NCBI RefSeq assembly: GCF_036404135.1
Contig: NZ_DASWPE010000089.1
Span: forward strand, 1-64,000
DNA length: 64,000 nt
Source of the DNA: Rhodopseudomonas_A sp036404135
GTDB lineage: Bacteria; Pseudomonadota; Alphaproteobacteria; Rhizobiales; Xanthobacteraceae
Reading direction: 5' to 3'
The notes below the pieces were generated by a model. It made no database searches and was not told the origin of the DNA. It saw only the letters and a list, made by a program, of their open reading frames with translations. A program made the translations under genes and the position numbers. Below are positions 1-8,651 of the stretch, piece after piece (the stretch's first letter is position 1; each line of letters starts with the position of its first letter).

Positions 1-21
1 TCACCAGCGACAGGTTATTCC

Positions 22-1335
22 ATGAAAATTGCGATGATCGGCACCGGCTATGTGGGGCTGGTGTCCGGCGCCTGCTTTGCGGATTTCGGCCATCAGGTTA
101 CCTGCGTCGACAAGGACGAAGCCAAGATCGACGGGCTGCGGCGCGGCGAAATCCCGATTTTCGAACCCGGTCTCGACGCTCTGGTAGCCTCCAACGTCAA
201 GGCCGGGCGGCTGGATTTCGCCACCGAACTGACGGCCGCGGTCGGCGACGCCGACGCGGTGTTCATTGCGGTCGGCACCCCGTCGCGGCGCGGCGACGGC
301 CATGCCGATTTGAGCTACGTCCACGCCGCGGCCCGCGAGATCGCGGTAGCGCTAAAGGGCTTCACCGTGGTGGTGACCAAGTCGACGGTGCCGGTCGGCA
401 CCGGCGACGAGGTCGAGCTGTTGATCCGCGAGGCCAATCCGACCGCCGACGTGGTGATCGCCTCGAATCCGGAATTCTTGCGCGAAGGCGCTGCGATCCG
501 CGACTTCAAGTTCCCCGACCGCATCGTGGTCGGCACCGACGACGAGCGCGGCCGCAAGGTCTTGGGCGAGATCTACCGGCCGCTGTCGCTCAACGCCGCG
601 CCGTTGATGTATACCGCGCGGCGCACCGCCGAGCTGATCAAATACGCCGCCAACGCCTTCCTCGCCACCAAGATCACCTTCATCAACGAGATCGCCGATC
701 TCGCCGAAAAGGTCGGCGCCGACGTCCAGGAAGTGGCGCGCGGCATCGGCATGGACAACCGCATCGGGCCGAAATTCTTGCACGCCGGTCCGGGCTTCGG
801 CGGCTCGTGCTTTCCCAAGGACACCCGCGCGCTGGTCAAGATCGCGCTCGACCACGACGTGCCGCTGCGCATCGTCGAGGCGGTGCTCGCGGTCAACGAC
901 AACAGGAAGCGGGCGATGGCGCGCAAGGTGTCGCACGCGCTCGGCGGCAACATCCGCGGCAAGACCGTGGCGGTGCTCGGCCTCACCTTCAAGCCGGACA
1001 CCGACGACATGCGCGAGGCGCCGTCGATCCCGCTGGTCACCGGCCTATTGGACATGGGCGCCAAGGTGCGCGCGTTCGATCCGGTCGGCATGGAGCAGGC
1101 CCGCGCCGAACTGCCCGACATCACCTATTGCAACGACGCCTATGCCTGCGCCGAGGGCGCCGACGCGCTGGTGATCGTCACCGAATGGGTCCAATTCCGA
1201 GCGCTCGACCTCGGCCGGCTGAAGGCCGCGATGAAGCAGCCGGTGGTGATCGACCTGCGCAACATCTATCGCGCCGAGCAGATGGCCGCGCACGGCTTCG
1301 TCTATGAGAGCGTCGGGCGCGGCAGCAAGGCCTAG
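22..1335 (+). CDS. ugd: UDP-glucose 6-dehydrogenase
   Basis: Oxidises UDP-glucose to UDP-glucuronate with two NAD+ in the cytoplasm. The 437-residue protein begins with the Rossmann motif GTGYVG (residues 7-12). It carries the family signatures FLREGAAIRDF and GGSCFPKD, the latter holding the catalytic cysteine near residue 263, and a C-terminal UDP-binding domain with the LGLTFKPDTDDMR segment. Length and motifs are normal. The start is the first ATG; only a weak purine stretch precedes it. UDP-glucuronate is the substrate of the UDP-xylose synthase at 8652-9599, so the two probably form one pathway although they are separated by unrelated genes. The window edge hides the upstream promoter. 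Confidence 0.96.
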   Translation: MKIAMIGTGYVGLVSGACFADFGHQVTCVDKDEAKIDGLRRGEIPIFEPGLDALVASNVKAGRLDFATELTAAVGDADAVFIAVGTPSRRGDGHADLSYVHAAAREIAVALKGFTVVVTKSTVPVGTGDEVELLIREANPTADVVIASNPEFLREGAAIRDFKFPDRIVVGTDDERGRKVLGEIYRPLSLNAAPLMYTARRTAELIKYAANAFLATKITFINEIADLAEKVGADVQEVARGIGMDNRIGPKFLHAGPGFGGSCFPKDTRALVKIALDHDVPLRIVEAVLAVNDNRKRAMARKVSHALGGNIRGKTVAVLGLTFKPDTDDMREAPSIPLVTGLLDMGAKVRAFDPVGMEQARAELPDITYCNDAYACAEGADALVIVTEWVQFRALDLGRLKAAMKQPVVIDLRNIYRAEQMAAHGFVYESVGRGSKA

Positions 1336-1342
1336 CGGACGG

Positions 1343-1741
1343 TTACGAACCCAGCCAAGGGCGACCGAACACCGCCTCGATGAATCGCAGACGGCCCCGG
1401 CCGCCGTCGAGCGTCATCGTCATGTGGAGGCGGTCGCCGCGCAATTCGAACTCGACGATGAAGGTCTTGCCGTCGAGCGGGTTGTTCGGCGCGCGCCATT
1501 GGCCGCCACCGCCCGCCGTCGGCATGCCGTTCCGCTCGCGCTCAACAATCGTCGCGGTCCAGCCGTTGTTGGCGGTCACGCGCAACGCGCCGATGCCATC
1601 GATGGTGATCTGGCAGGTCGGACAATTGCCCGCATTGGAACTGATCTGCTGCCACGGGCCGGTCAAGGTTTCGACCTGAGCCCGCGCGCCCGATGGGATC
1701 GCGACGGCAAGCACCATCATCAGCGCCAGGCCCCGCAGCAT
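1343..1741 (-). CDS. Small secreted hypothetical protein with CPTC motif
   Basis: A 132-residue protein beginning with a clear Sec signal peptide (hydrophobic LALMMVLAVAI, probable cleavage after ARA near residue 20), so it is likely periplasmic. The mature part has a CPTC motif near residues 40-43 and otherwise looks like a small beta-rich domain (alternating ITIDGIG, IVEFELRGDRL, HMTMTLDG). I do not recognise the family. The ATG at 1741 lies two bases past the stop of the MetE-like gene, so the two are almost certainly cotranscribed. CPTC could be a disulfide or a metal site; this is inference. Confidence 0.7.
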   Translation of the reverse strand: MLRGLALMMVLAVAIPSGARAQVETLTGPWQQISSNAGNCPTCQITIDGIGALRVTANNGWTATIVERERNGMPTAGGGGQWRAPNNPLDGKTFIVEFELRGDRLHMTMTLDGGRGRLRFIEAVFGRPWLGS

Positions 1742-1743
1742 CG

Positions 1744-2826
1744 CTACCTGCCCCACACCTCTTGCGCCACCTCGACCGCGAGCCGCAGCCGGGCCCATTG
1801 CTCGTCCTCGGAGACCATATCGCCCGCCCCGACATCGGCGAAGCCGCTTTGCGGCGACAGCGCCAATTGCTGCAGCGGCACGAATTTCGCGGCCTCGGCG
1901 ATCTGCCGCTTGATGTCGTCCTTGCTCTGCGGCGCGCCGGGCGTCGCGCCGATCAGCCCGAGCACCACGATCTTGTTGCCCTTCGGCAGAAACCGCAGCG
2001 GCGCGAAGCCCCCGGCGCCGTCGCAATCGAATTCCAGCACATAGCCGTCGTAATTTGTGCCGGCGAGCAGCGTCTCGGCCACCGGCTCGTAGCCGCCGCA
2101 GACCAGCCAATTGGCGCGAAACTCGCCGCGGCCGGCAGAGCTGGTGATCACCATGTCGGACGGCCGCTCGGCGATCGCGTAGTTGATGACGCGGGCATAG
2201 ACCCGCTGCAGATTGCCGGCGTCGTCGCGGCGCTGCCGCAGCATCTGCCGCTCGGCCTCCGAACCGAGACGCGCCCACACCGGGTCGTCGACCTGCAGAT
2301 AGCGGCAGCCTTGCTCGTACAACGCCTTCACGGCGCGGCGATAGGTCTTGGCGAGATCCTCGAAGAACAGCCCGATGCTGGGATAGGCCTCAAGCGAGAT
2401 GGCGTCGCGCCCGCCGCGGAAGTGCAGCAGCGCCGGCGACGGAATCGTCAGCTTCGGCGTCACATGGGCGATCTCGGCGTGGCGCTGCAGAAATCGGAAC
2501 TGCGCCAGCACCGGATGGTGGTCGGGGAAATCCAATTGGCCGGTCACCCGCAGCGCCCCGCCGGCCTGATCGGGCTCGCAGCCCTCGAGCGCGGTGAAAA
2601 AGTCGAGCTGCCCCGCGGCTGTGCGGAATTCGCCGTCGGTGGCGAGCTTCAGCCCATAGGCCGACTGCTTGTGCACCAGCTTCTCGATCTCGACGTCCTC
2701 GATCTTGCGCAGATCGTCGGCGCTGAGCGCCCCGGCCGCGAATTTGCCGCGCGCCTCCTGGAGTTTCGGTGGGCGCAGCAGGCTGCCCACATGCTCCGCC
2801 CGAAACGGCGGCTTGGTCCGTTGCAT
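1744..2826 (-). CDS. MetE-like (cobalamin-independent methionine synthase II family) protein lacking zinc ligands
   Basis: The fold is that of the single-domain MetE-like family: N-terminal FRAEHVGSLLRPP, then a TIM barrel with GGYEPVAE, LEFDCDGAGGF, FLPKGNKIVVLGL and LSPQSGF. Normal members use a zinc site made of His and Cys in an HxCRGN segment, Glu in LEYD and Cys in LSPQCGF. Here the first segment reads TSSAGRGEF and the last LSPQSGF, so the His and both Cys are gone and only the Glu remains. The protein probably cannot act as a zinc thiol methyltransferase and may have another role. Two ATG codons are adjacent (2829 and 2826); GGGGAG is better spaced for 2826, giving about 360 residues. 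Operon with the small secreted protein downstream. Confidence 0.85.
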   Translation of the reverse strand: MQRTKPPFRAEHVGSLLRPPKLQEARGKFAAGALSADDLRKIEDVEIEKLVHKQSAYGLKLATDGEFRTAAGQLDFFTALEGCEPDQAGGALRVTGQLDFPDHHPVLAQFRFLQRHAEIAHVTPKLTIPSPALLHFRGGRDAISLEAYPSIGLFFEDLAKTYRRAVKALYEQGCRYLQVDDPVWARLGSEAERQMLRQRRDDAGNLQRVYARVINYAIAERPSDMVITSSAGRGEFRANWLVCGGYEPVAETLLAGTNYDGYVLEFDCDGAGGFAPLRFLPKGNKIVVLGLIGATPGAPQSKDDIKRQIAEAAKFVPLQQLALSPQSGFADVGAGDMVSEDEQWARLRLAVEVAQEVWGR

Positions 2827-3027
2827 CATGGCTCCCCGGTCGAATGCGATCGGCGCGCACACCGCTACACGGCCGACCCGCGCTGCAAAACGAGGATCGG
2901 ACGACATCATTAATTCAATGCAAACCAAACATGGACAGCTTGGCAGAGCCCGGCCGGCAGCAGCGGCCCGGCGCCGCGGCAGCCATATCATTGCCATGGA
3001 AGCCGGGATCTATCATGCAGGGCCCAG

Positions 3028-3375
3028 GTGATTTTGACGATGCGGGCAGCCATCCGTTGGCGAGGCAGGACGATCTTGTGGATTTCTGATGGGTTGGATG
3101 GGGGATGCTGGCGGCGCATCGGCGCGGTCGGCGCCGTGCTGCTGGCCTGCAGCCTCGGCGGCTGCGGCACCATCAACGAAAAGCTCGCCGCGGGCAGCGG
3201 GGATTACGTCCCGCAATGGGCCGGCGGGCTGCCGGCGGACGCCCCGCCGCGGCCGGGCAGCGCCAAATACGACGCCTGGGCCAAGGAGATGGCGCGGCGC
3301 CGCGCGATGCCCGCCAACGAGCGCAAGGAGCTGGAAAAGACCGACCCCTCCGGCATCGACCGCTCGGCCGATTGA
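3028..3375 (+). CDS. Small putative lipoprotein
   Basis: A 115-residue protein, divergent from the MetE-like gene. After a basic N-terminus (ATG at 3028, or an alternative at 3040) there is a hydrophobic stretch ending in a lipobox, LACSLGGC, so the mature protein probably starts at that Cys and is lipid-anchored. The remaining 65 or so residues are hydrophilic, Pro/Ala/Lys-rich (LPADAPPRPGS, DAWAKEMARRRAMP) and end in DRSAD. No catalytic motif is seen and the function is unknown. Predicted from the lipobox and codon pattern; the exact start is uncertain. Confidence 0.72.
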   Translation: MILTMRAAIRWRGRTILWISDGLDGGCWRRIGAVGAVLLACSLGGCGTINEKLAAGSGDYVPQWAGGLPADAPPRPGSAKYDAWAKEMARRRAMPANERKELEKTDPSGIDRSAD

Positions 3376-3480
3376 GGCCGTTCGGCCGGCCCGCCGATGG
3401 ACGGCTGAACCGCGATCCCCTATACCGCGCCCACCCAGCCCGGATGGACCGTCGCGGTCCCGCAACCTCGATCCCGCGCA

Positions 3481-4500
3481 ATGCCGAACGACGCTCTTGA
3501 CCCCGCCTGGCTGCTCGGCCTCGGCATCGTTGCGGCGGCGCTGCTGGCCGCGGCGCTGATCCGGCTGTGCCTGCCGCTGTTGCAGCGCTACGCGCTGGCG
3601 CGGCCGAACGCCCGCTCCTCGCATACCATTCCGACCCCGCAAGGCGCCGGCATCGCGGTGGTGGTCGCCACCCTATTGGTGGCCGGCGACCTGATCGGGC
3701 TGCAGGCGCCGGCGGCGCTGCCGGAGCTGCTGCCGGTGTTCGCCGCAGCCCTGACCCTCGCCGCGATCGGCGCGATCGACGACATCGCACCGCTGGCGGT
3801 GACGCCGCGGCTGATCGCGCAGGCGGCGGCGGTGGCCGCCATGGTCTGGGCGCTGCCCGAGGAGTTGCGGATCGCGCCGTTTCTGCCGGCCTGGCTGGAA
3901 CGCGCCGGGCTGCTGCTCGGCACGCTGTGGTTCGTCAATCTGGTCAACTTCATGGATGGACTGGACTGGATCACGGTCGCCGAAGTGCTGCCGGTCGCCG
4001 GCGCGCTGGTGGCACTGGGACTGTTCGGCACGCTGCCGTGGCCCGCCGCGGTGCTGGCCGCCGCGCTCGGCGGCGCCTGCCTCGGATTTGCGCCCTACAA
4101 CAAGCCGGTGGCCCGGGTGTTTCTCGGCGACGTCGGCAGCCTGCCGATCGGGCTGTTGCTGGCCTGGTGCCTGATCGAACTCGCCGCGCAATGCTGGGCG
4201 GCGGCGCTGCTGCTGCCGCTGTATTATCTGCTCGACGCCACGCTGACGCTGCTGCGGCGGCTGCTGGCCGGCGAGGCGGTCTGGCAATCGCACCGCTCGC
4301 ATTTCTATCAGCGCGCCACCACCAACCATTTCACGGTGATGCAGGTGGTGTCCGAGGTGTTCGTGCTGAATCTGGCGCTGGCCGCGTTGGCGATCGGCGC
4401 GGCGGCGAGCCACTCCGCGCTCATCGAGGTGTTGCTGCTGGGGCTCGGCGTCGCCGCGGTCGCCGTGGTGCTGACGCGGTTTTCCCGGCCGCGCCGCTGA
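3481..4500 (+). CDS. WecA/MraY-family polyprenyl-phosphate glycosyl-1-phosphate transferase
   Basis: A 339-residue polytopic inner-membrane enzyme of the glycosyltransferase 4 (PNPT) family, which moves a sugar-1-phosphate from a nucleotide sugar to undecaprenyl phosphate and so starts a surface polysaccharide. Visible signatures are RPNARSSHTIPTPQGAG near the N-terminus, the acidic pair in GAIDDIAPLAVTPR, NFMDGLDW, FLGDVGSLPIG and the late cytoplasmic loop QSHRSHFYQRA. About ten hydrophobic segments fill the rest. The ATG at 3481 sits just after the hydrophobic-free leader and gives the usual family length. Its stop directly abuts the stop of the convergent CapD-like gene. Likely initiating enzyme for the glycan built by the genes in this window; the sugar cannot be read from sequence. 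Confidence 0.92.
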   Translation: MPNDALDPAWLLGLGIVAAALLAAALIRLCLPLLQRYALARPNARSSHTIPTPQGAGIAVVVATLLVAGDLIGLQAPAALPELLPVFAAALTLAAIGAIDDIAPLAVTPRLIAQAAAVAAMVWALPEELRIAPFLPAWLERAGLLLGTLWFVNLVNFMDGLDWITVAEVLPVAGALVALGLFGTLPWPAAVLAAALGGACLGFAPYNKPVARVFLGDVGSLPIGLLLAWCLIELAAQCWAAALLLPLYYLLDATLTLLRRLLAGEAVWQSHRSHFYQRATTNHFTVMQVVSEVFVLNLALAALAIGAAASHSALIEVLLLGLGVAAVAVVLTRFSRPRR

Positions 4501-6471
4501 TCACTGCGCCGCGGCGCGAAGCTCGGCCTCGGTGTGGAATTCCGGCACCGCGGCTTTCAGCACCCCGGCGATCTCGGAATAGGTTTCGTTGCCGACGCCC
4601 TGCTCGAGTTCGGCCAACCATTGCCGCAGCAATTCCATCGGCGGCTGGTTCGGCTTGGCGGCGACGATGCCGGCGATGCCGGTCTCGCTGATCGGCTCCT
4701 GGTCGGCGAACAGGATTTCGTTCAGCCGCTCCCCCGGCCGCACCCCGGTAAACACCACCTCGATGTCGTAGCCGGGCTGCAACCCGGACAGCCGGATCAT
4801 GCGTTCGGCGAGATCGACGATCTTCACCGGCTGCCCCATGTTCAGCACATAGACCGAGGCGTCGAACCGCTCCGGGCCGAGCGCGTGGGTCGCAGCCGTG
4901 ATCACCAGATCGCAGGCCTCGCGGATGGTCATGAAGTAGCGCACCATGTCGGGATGGGTCACGGTGATCGGGCCGCCAGCCTCGATCTGCGCCTTGAATT
5001 TCGGCACCACCGAGCCGTTCGACGCCAGCACATTGCCGAACCGCACCGAGATCAACCGCATCGGCGGCCGGCCGCCATCGGCGCCGCTCATCAATTGGCG
5101 ATCCAGCGCCTGGCAATACATTTCGGCGAACCGCTTGGTCAGCCCCAGCATCGACACCGGCTGGATCGCCTTGTCGGTGGAAATCATCACCATCGCCGCG
5201 GCGCCCGAGGCCAAGGCGGCGTCGGCGACATTGACCGAGCCGAAGATGTTGGTCTTGACGCCCTCCGCCCAATCGCGCTCCAGGATCGGCACATGCTTCA
5301 GCGCCGCGGCGTGAAACACGATGTCCGGCTTGAACGCCATCAGCAATTGCCGGATGCGCTCGCGGTCGCGCACGTCGGCGATGCGGCCTTCGACCGCGAC
5401 CTTGGACTCCTTGCCGAGAATCGCTTCCATCGCCGTGTGCAGCGCCGGCTCGGAATTCTCGATGATCAACAGCCGCGCCGCGCCGAAGGTGGTGACGCGG
5501 TCGCAGATCTCGAAGCCGATCGAGCCGCCGCCACCGGTGACCACCACGGATTTGCCGCGCACGAAGGCCTCGAGCCTTGCGTAATCGATCTTGACGCTGG
5601 GACGCAGCAAGAGATCCTCGACCGCCACCGGCGCCAGCCGCGGAGTATCGCGGCTTTCCTCCAGCGACGGCAGCCGGCTGACCGCGAGCCCGAGCTTGCG
5701 CGCCCGCATCAGCACCGATTCCGGCTGCGCCTCGCTCTCGAACGCCGACGGCGTCATCACCACGCGCTTGATCGGCTTGTCGCGGCTGGCGAAATCGTCG
5801 ACCACATTGGCCAGATCGTCGATCGTGCCCAACACCGGAATGCCGCGAATCAATTGGCCTCGATCCGACAGCGCCGGCGACAGGATGCCGACCGGCCACA
5901 GCCGCTGCACCGCCCCGCTTTCGACGCCGCGCAGAAACACCTCGGTATCGGCGGCCCGTCCGATCAGCAAGGTCGCCGCGGCGTTTTTCGACATCGCCTT
6001 GTTACGCGTGCGGGTATAGCGGAAATGCCGGTACGCCAGCCGCGAGCCACTGAGGAAGAACACCTCCAGAAACCAGTAGATGATGATGGTGGTCTTGCCG
6101 AGAAAGAACGTGCCGAACACGTTGGGCGCCAGAAAGATGTAGTCGAGCACCAGCAGCGCCACGGTCAGCACCGTGGCTGCGCGCAGAATATTCAACAGAT
6201 CGGGGACGGAAATGAACCGCCACTTGGTGGTGGTGAGATGAAAAATGTAACAGACGAAGAAGCTGAAGGCGACGAAATACGGCAGGATCGTCAGCAGCAG
6301 CGGCAGTCGCTCGGTGAAATTCTCACCTTGAAACCGGAGGAAGAAGCTGGCGATCACCGCAAAGGCCGTCACCCCGGCGTCGTGAATCGCGATCAGCCAG
6401 TTCCGATAGGTAAACGCGGAGATCCTGGTCATCGAGCGGCGGACAATCTTGGGGGATGTTTCATCACTCAC
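4501..6471 (-). CDS. Membrane-bound nucleoside-diphosphate-sugar dehydratase/epimerase (FlaA1/CapD/WbpM type)
   Basis: A 656-residue protein. About four N-terminal membrane segments (residues 20-150) are followed by a linker nucleotide-binding-like domain (LLIGRAADTEVFLR onward) and an extended SDR domain from about residue 310 (VVTGGGGSIGFEICDR). Typical signatures are FHAAALKHVPILE, STDKAI and FGNVLASNGSVVP. The family converts UDP-GlcNAc or related nucleotides to 4-keto-6-deoxy sugars. In the motif after STDK the catalytic position is Leu (SMLGLTK), where WbpM-type enzymes have Met and small FlaA1/PseB types have Tyr. It probably supplies the deoxy-sugar accepted by the neighbouring initiating transferase. 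Confidence 0.92.
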   Translation of the reverse strand: MSDETSPKIVRRSMTRISAFTYRNWLIAIHDAGVTAFAVIASFFLRFQGENFTERLPLLLTILPYFVAFSFFVCYIFHLTTTKWRFISVPDLLNILRAATVLTVALLVLDYIFLAPNVFGTFFLGKTTIIIYWFLEVFFLSGSRLAYRHFRYTRTRNKAMSKNAAATLLIGRAADTEVFLRGVESGAVQRLWPVGILSPALSDRGQLIRGIPVLGTIDDLANVVDDFASRDKPIKRVVMTPSAFESEAQPESVLMRARKLGLAVSRLPSLEESRDTPRLAPVAVEDLLLRPSVKIDYARLEAFVRGKSVVVTGGGGSIGFEICDRVTTFGAARLLIIENSEPALHTAMEAILGKESKVAVEGRIADVRDRERIRQLLMAFKPDIVFHAAALKHVPILERDWAEGVKTNIFGSVNVADAALASGAAAMVMISTDKAIQPVSMLGLTKRFAEMYCQALDRQLMSGADGGRPPMRLISVRFGNVLASNGSVVPKFKAQIEAGGPITVTHPDMVRYFMTIREACDLVITAATHALGPERFDASVYVLNMGQPVKIVDLAERMIRLSGLQPGYDIEVVFTGVRPGERLNEILFADQEPISETGIAGIVAAKPNQPPMELLRQWLAELEQGVGNETYSEIAGVLKAAVPEFHTEAELRAAAQ

Positions 6472-6807
6472 TTTCGCTGAAGCGGCGGGCCGCGGCGCTG
6501 ATCTGCCGGCGGCACGGCTGCATAGCAGATTGGGCCGGCAGCGCCCGATGCAATTGTTGTTACCAAAACCGCTTGCCGCGCGATACCGCCGCTAGGTAGA
6601 GCCGGTAACATGAAACGCCCGACGCCCGGGCACTCCCGGGGGCATCGATCGCCCCTGGCGGCACCGGCCGGTCGCCCTGGCCCGCCGTCGGCTGCGCCGT
6701 TACGGCCAAACCAAGTCGAATTTAAGAACAATGAATATGTGTTCAATTATTTCAATCCGGCCAGCTCACCCACCGGATGACGGCTGCTGTTGCAGGCTGT
6801 TAAGGCC
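6472..6807. other. Intergenic region, no gene recognised
   Basis: 336 bases between the start of the CapD-like gene and the stop of purU. Only short GC-rich frames with no recognisable protein are present. The stretch around 6710-6760 is AT-rich (a run containing GAATTTAAGAACAATGAATATG), unlike its surroundings, and could hold a promoter for the leftward dehydratase gene, but I see no convincing -35/-10 pair or terminator. Confidence 0.5.
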
Positions 6808-7671
6808 TCAATCCATGAACACCACGGTCTTCTTGCCGTTCAGGATCACGCGGTCCTCGAGGTGATAGCGAATCGCGCGCGACAGCACCCGGCGCTCGAT
6901 GTCGCGGCCCTTGCGCGCCAGATCCGCCGGGGTGTCGCGATGGCTGATGCGCTCGACGTCCTGGTCGATGATCGGGCCTTCGTCGAGGTCGCTGGTGACG
7001 TAATGCGCGGTGGCGCCGATCAGCTTGACGCCGCGCTCGTGGGCCTGATGATACGGCCGCGCGCCCTTGAAGCCGGGCAGGAACGAATGGTGGATGTTGA
7101 TGCAGCGGCCTTCCAGCCGGCCCGACATCTCGTTCGACAGGATCTGCATATAGCGCGCCAGCACCACCAGATCGGTCTTGGTGTGGGCGATCACGCCGGA
7201 GATCGCGGTTTCCTGCTGGCGCCGGGTCTCCTTGTTCACCGGCAGATAGTGGAACGGAATCTCGCCGAACTCGATGTCCTTGTAGGTCTCGCGCGGGTGG
7301 TTGGAGATGATCGCGGTCGGCTGCATTTCCAGTTCGCCGGTGCGCCAGCGATACAGGATGTCGACCAGGCAATGGTGCGACTGCGACACCAGCAGCATCA
7401 CCCGGCGGCGATTGGAGCGGTCGCGCAGATGCCAGCGCATCATGAAGCGCTCGGCGACCGGCAGGAACGCCTCGCGCAAGCCCTGCAGCGACACCCTGGT
7501 CTGCGCCGCGTTGAACACCACCCGCATGAAGAACAGCCCAGTTTCGCTGTCGTCGAATTGCTGGGCGTCGATGATGTTCTGGCCGTTGTCGAACAGGAAG
7601 GTCGAGACGGCGGACACGATGCCCGGCAGGTCGGGACAGGACACCGTCAGCACGAATTGATGATGAGGCAT
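6808..7671 (-). CDS. purU: Formyltetrahydrofolate deformylase
   Basis: Hydrolyses 10-formyl-tetrahydrofolate to formate and tetrahydrofolate, balancing one-carbon pools and feeding PurT. The 287-residue protein has an N-terminal ACT domain (FVLTVSCPDLPGIVSAVSTFL, residues about 5-80) and a C-terminal formyltransferase-type domain with INIHHSFLPGF (catalytic Asn and His) and LDEGPIIDQ (catalytic Asp). The start MPHHQFVL at 7671 puts the ACT domain at residue 5 as in relatives; longer upstream reading adds a low-complexity leader and is rejected. It is divergent from the HemD-like gene, with 127 bases between starts. Confidence 0.95.
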   Translation of the reverse strand: MPHHQFVLTVSCPDLPGIVSAVSTFLFDNGQNIIDAQQFDDSETGLFFMRVVFNAAQTRVSLQGLREAFLPVAERFMMRWHLRDRSNRRRVMLLVSQSHHCLVDILYRWRTGELEMQPTAIISNHPRETYKDIEFGEIPFHYLPVNKETRRQQETAISGVIAHTKTDLVVLARYMQILSNEMSGRLEGRCINIHHSFLPGFKGARPYHQAHERGVKLIGATAHYVTSDLDEGPIIDQDVERISHRDTPADLARKGRDIERRVLSRAIRYHLEDRVILNGKKTVVFMD

Positions 7672-7798
7672 GAGGCCAGCTTGATGCGAGGACGAAGCGG
7701 GAACGGCGGAATGCGCCCCTGCTCTACCACCCGCGGCGGCCTTGCGCCAATCCCGTCCAAAGCGGCAAGATGCCAACACCCCGAGCGCAGGACATCAC

Positions 7799-8641
7799 AT
7801 GGTCGAACGACTGGACGGCTATCGCATCCTGATCCTGGAAACCCGCGAGGAAGCCCAGTTCGCGAGGCTTCTGACCGAACAGGGCGCGACCGTGCTGCAA
7901 TGCCCGATGTTCGCCATTCACGACGCCCCGGACCCCGCCCCGGTCGAGGCCTGGATCCGCCGCGCCATCGCGCAGCCGTTCGACGACCTGGTGCTGACCA
8001 CCGGCGAAGGGCTGCGCCGGCTGCTCAAGGCGGCGCGGCGGATCGAACTCGGCGAGCCGTTGATCGCGGCGATCGGACAATCGCGAACCTTCGCGCGCGG
8101 CCCGAAGCCCGGCCGGGCGCTGCGCGAGATCGGCCTGGAGGCCAGCGTCGTCACCGAGGTGCCGACTTCGGAAGGCATCGCCGCGACGCTGTCCGGAATC
8201 GACCTGCACGGCCGAAGGCTCGGGCTGCAGCTTTATCCGGACAAGGACCACAGCGTGCTGATCGCAGCGATCGCCGCCGGCGGCGCCGCGGTCGATGCGG
8301 TTTTGCCTTACGTCTATGACGCCCGCGCCGCCGAGAGCAACGTGCTGGCGGCGATCGATGCGATGGCGGCGGGCGAGATCGACGCGCTGGCGCTGACCAG
8401 TTCGGGGCAGATCCGCCGGCTGATCGACGTAGCGCGGGCGCATCATTGCGAGCCGCGGCTGCGCGCCGCATTGGGGGCGACGCCGATCGCCTCGGTCGGC
8501 CCGGTGGTGTCCGAGGAATTGGCCGCCTACGGCCTGCGCACCGACATCTATCCGGCCAACAACGCCTTCTTCATGAAGCCGTTGATCAGCGCGATGGCGA
8601 CCGCGCTCAGCGCCCGCAAGCCGCGCGCCGCGGTGCCGTGA
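7799..8641 (+). CDS. Uroporphyrinogen-III synthase (HemD)-family protein
   Basis: A 280-residue protein with the two-lobed HemD fold pattern. The opening YRILILETREEAQFARLL resembles the family's first strand and R-E-aQ segment. DDLVLTTGEGLRRLL and DALALTSSGQIRRLI are the paired 'T/S-S/T-G' turns, and PIASVGPVVSEELAAYGLRTDIYP matches the conserved 'GP.T...L...G' ending. HemD closes hydroxymethylbilane to uroporphyrinogen III. The family is poorly conserved, and this copy is not beside hemC, so it may be a paralogue rather than the biosynthetic enzyme. The ATG at 7799 is chosen because MVERLDGYRILIL begins just before the fold. Confidence 0.75.
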   Translation: MVERLDGYRILILETREEAQFARLLTEQGATVLQCPMFAIHDAPDPAPVEAWIRRAIAQPFDDLVLTTGEGLRRLLKAARRIELGEPLIAAIGQSRTFARGPKPGRALREIGLEASVVTEVPTSEGIAATLSGIDLHGRRLGLQLYPDKDHSVLIAAIAAGGAAVDAVLPYVYDARAAESNVLAAIDAMAAGEIDALALTSSGQIRRLIDVARAHHCEPRLRAALGATPIASVGPVVSEELAAYGLRTDIYPANNAFFMKPLISAMATALSARKPRAAVP

Positions 8642-8651
8642 GCAAGCGTCG

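Noticed and set aside
2830..2997. Longer start of the MetE-like gene at 2997
   Set aside because: The extra 57 residues lack family similarity; GGGGAG precedes the internal ATG pair, and FRAEHVGSLLRPP is then at the usual distance from the start.
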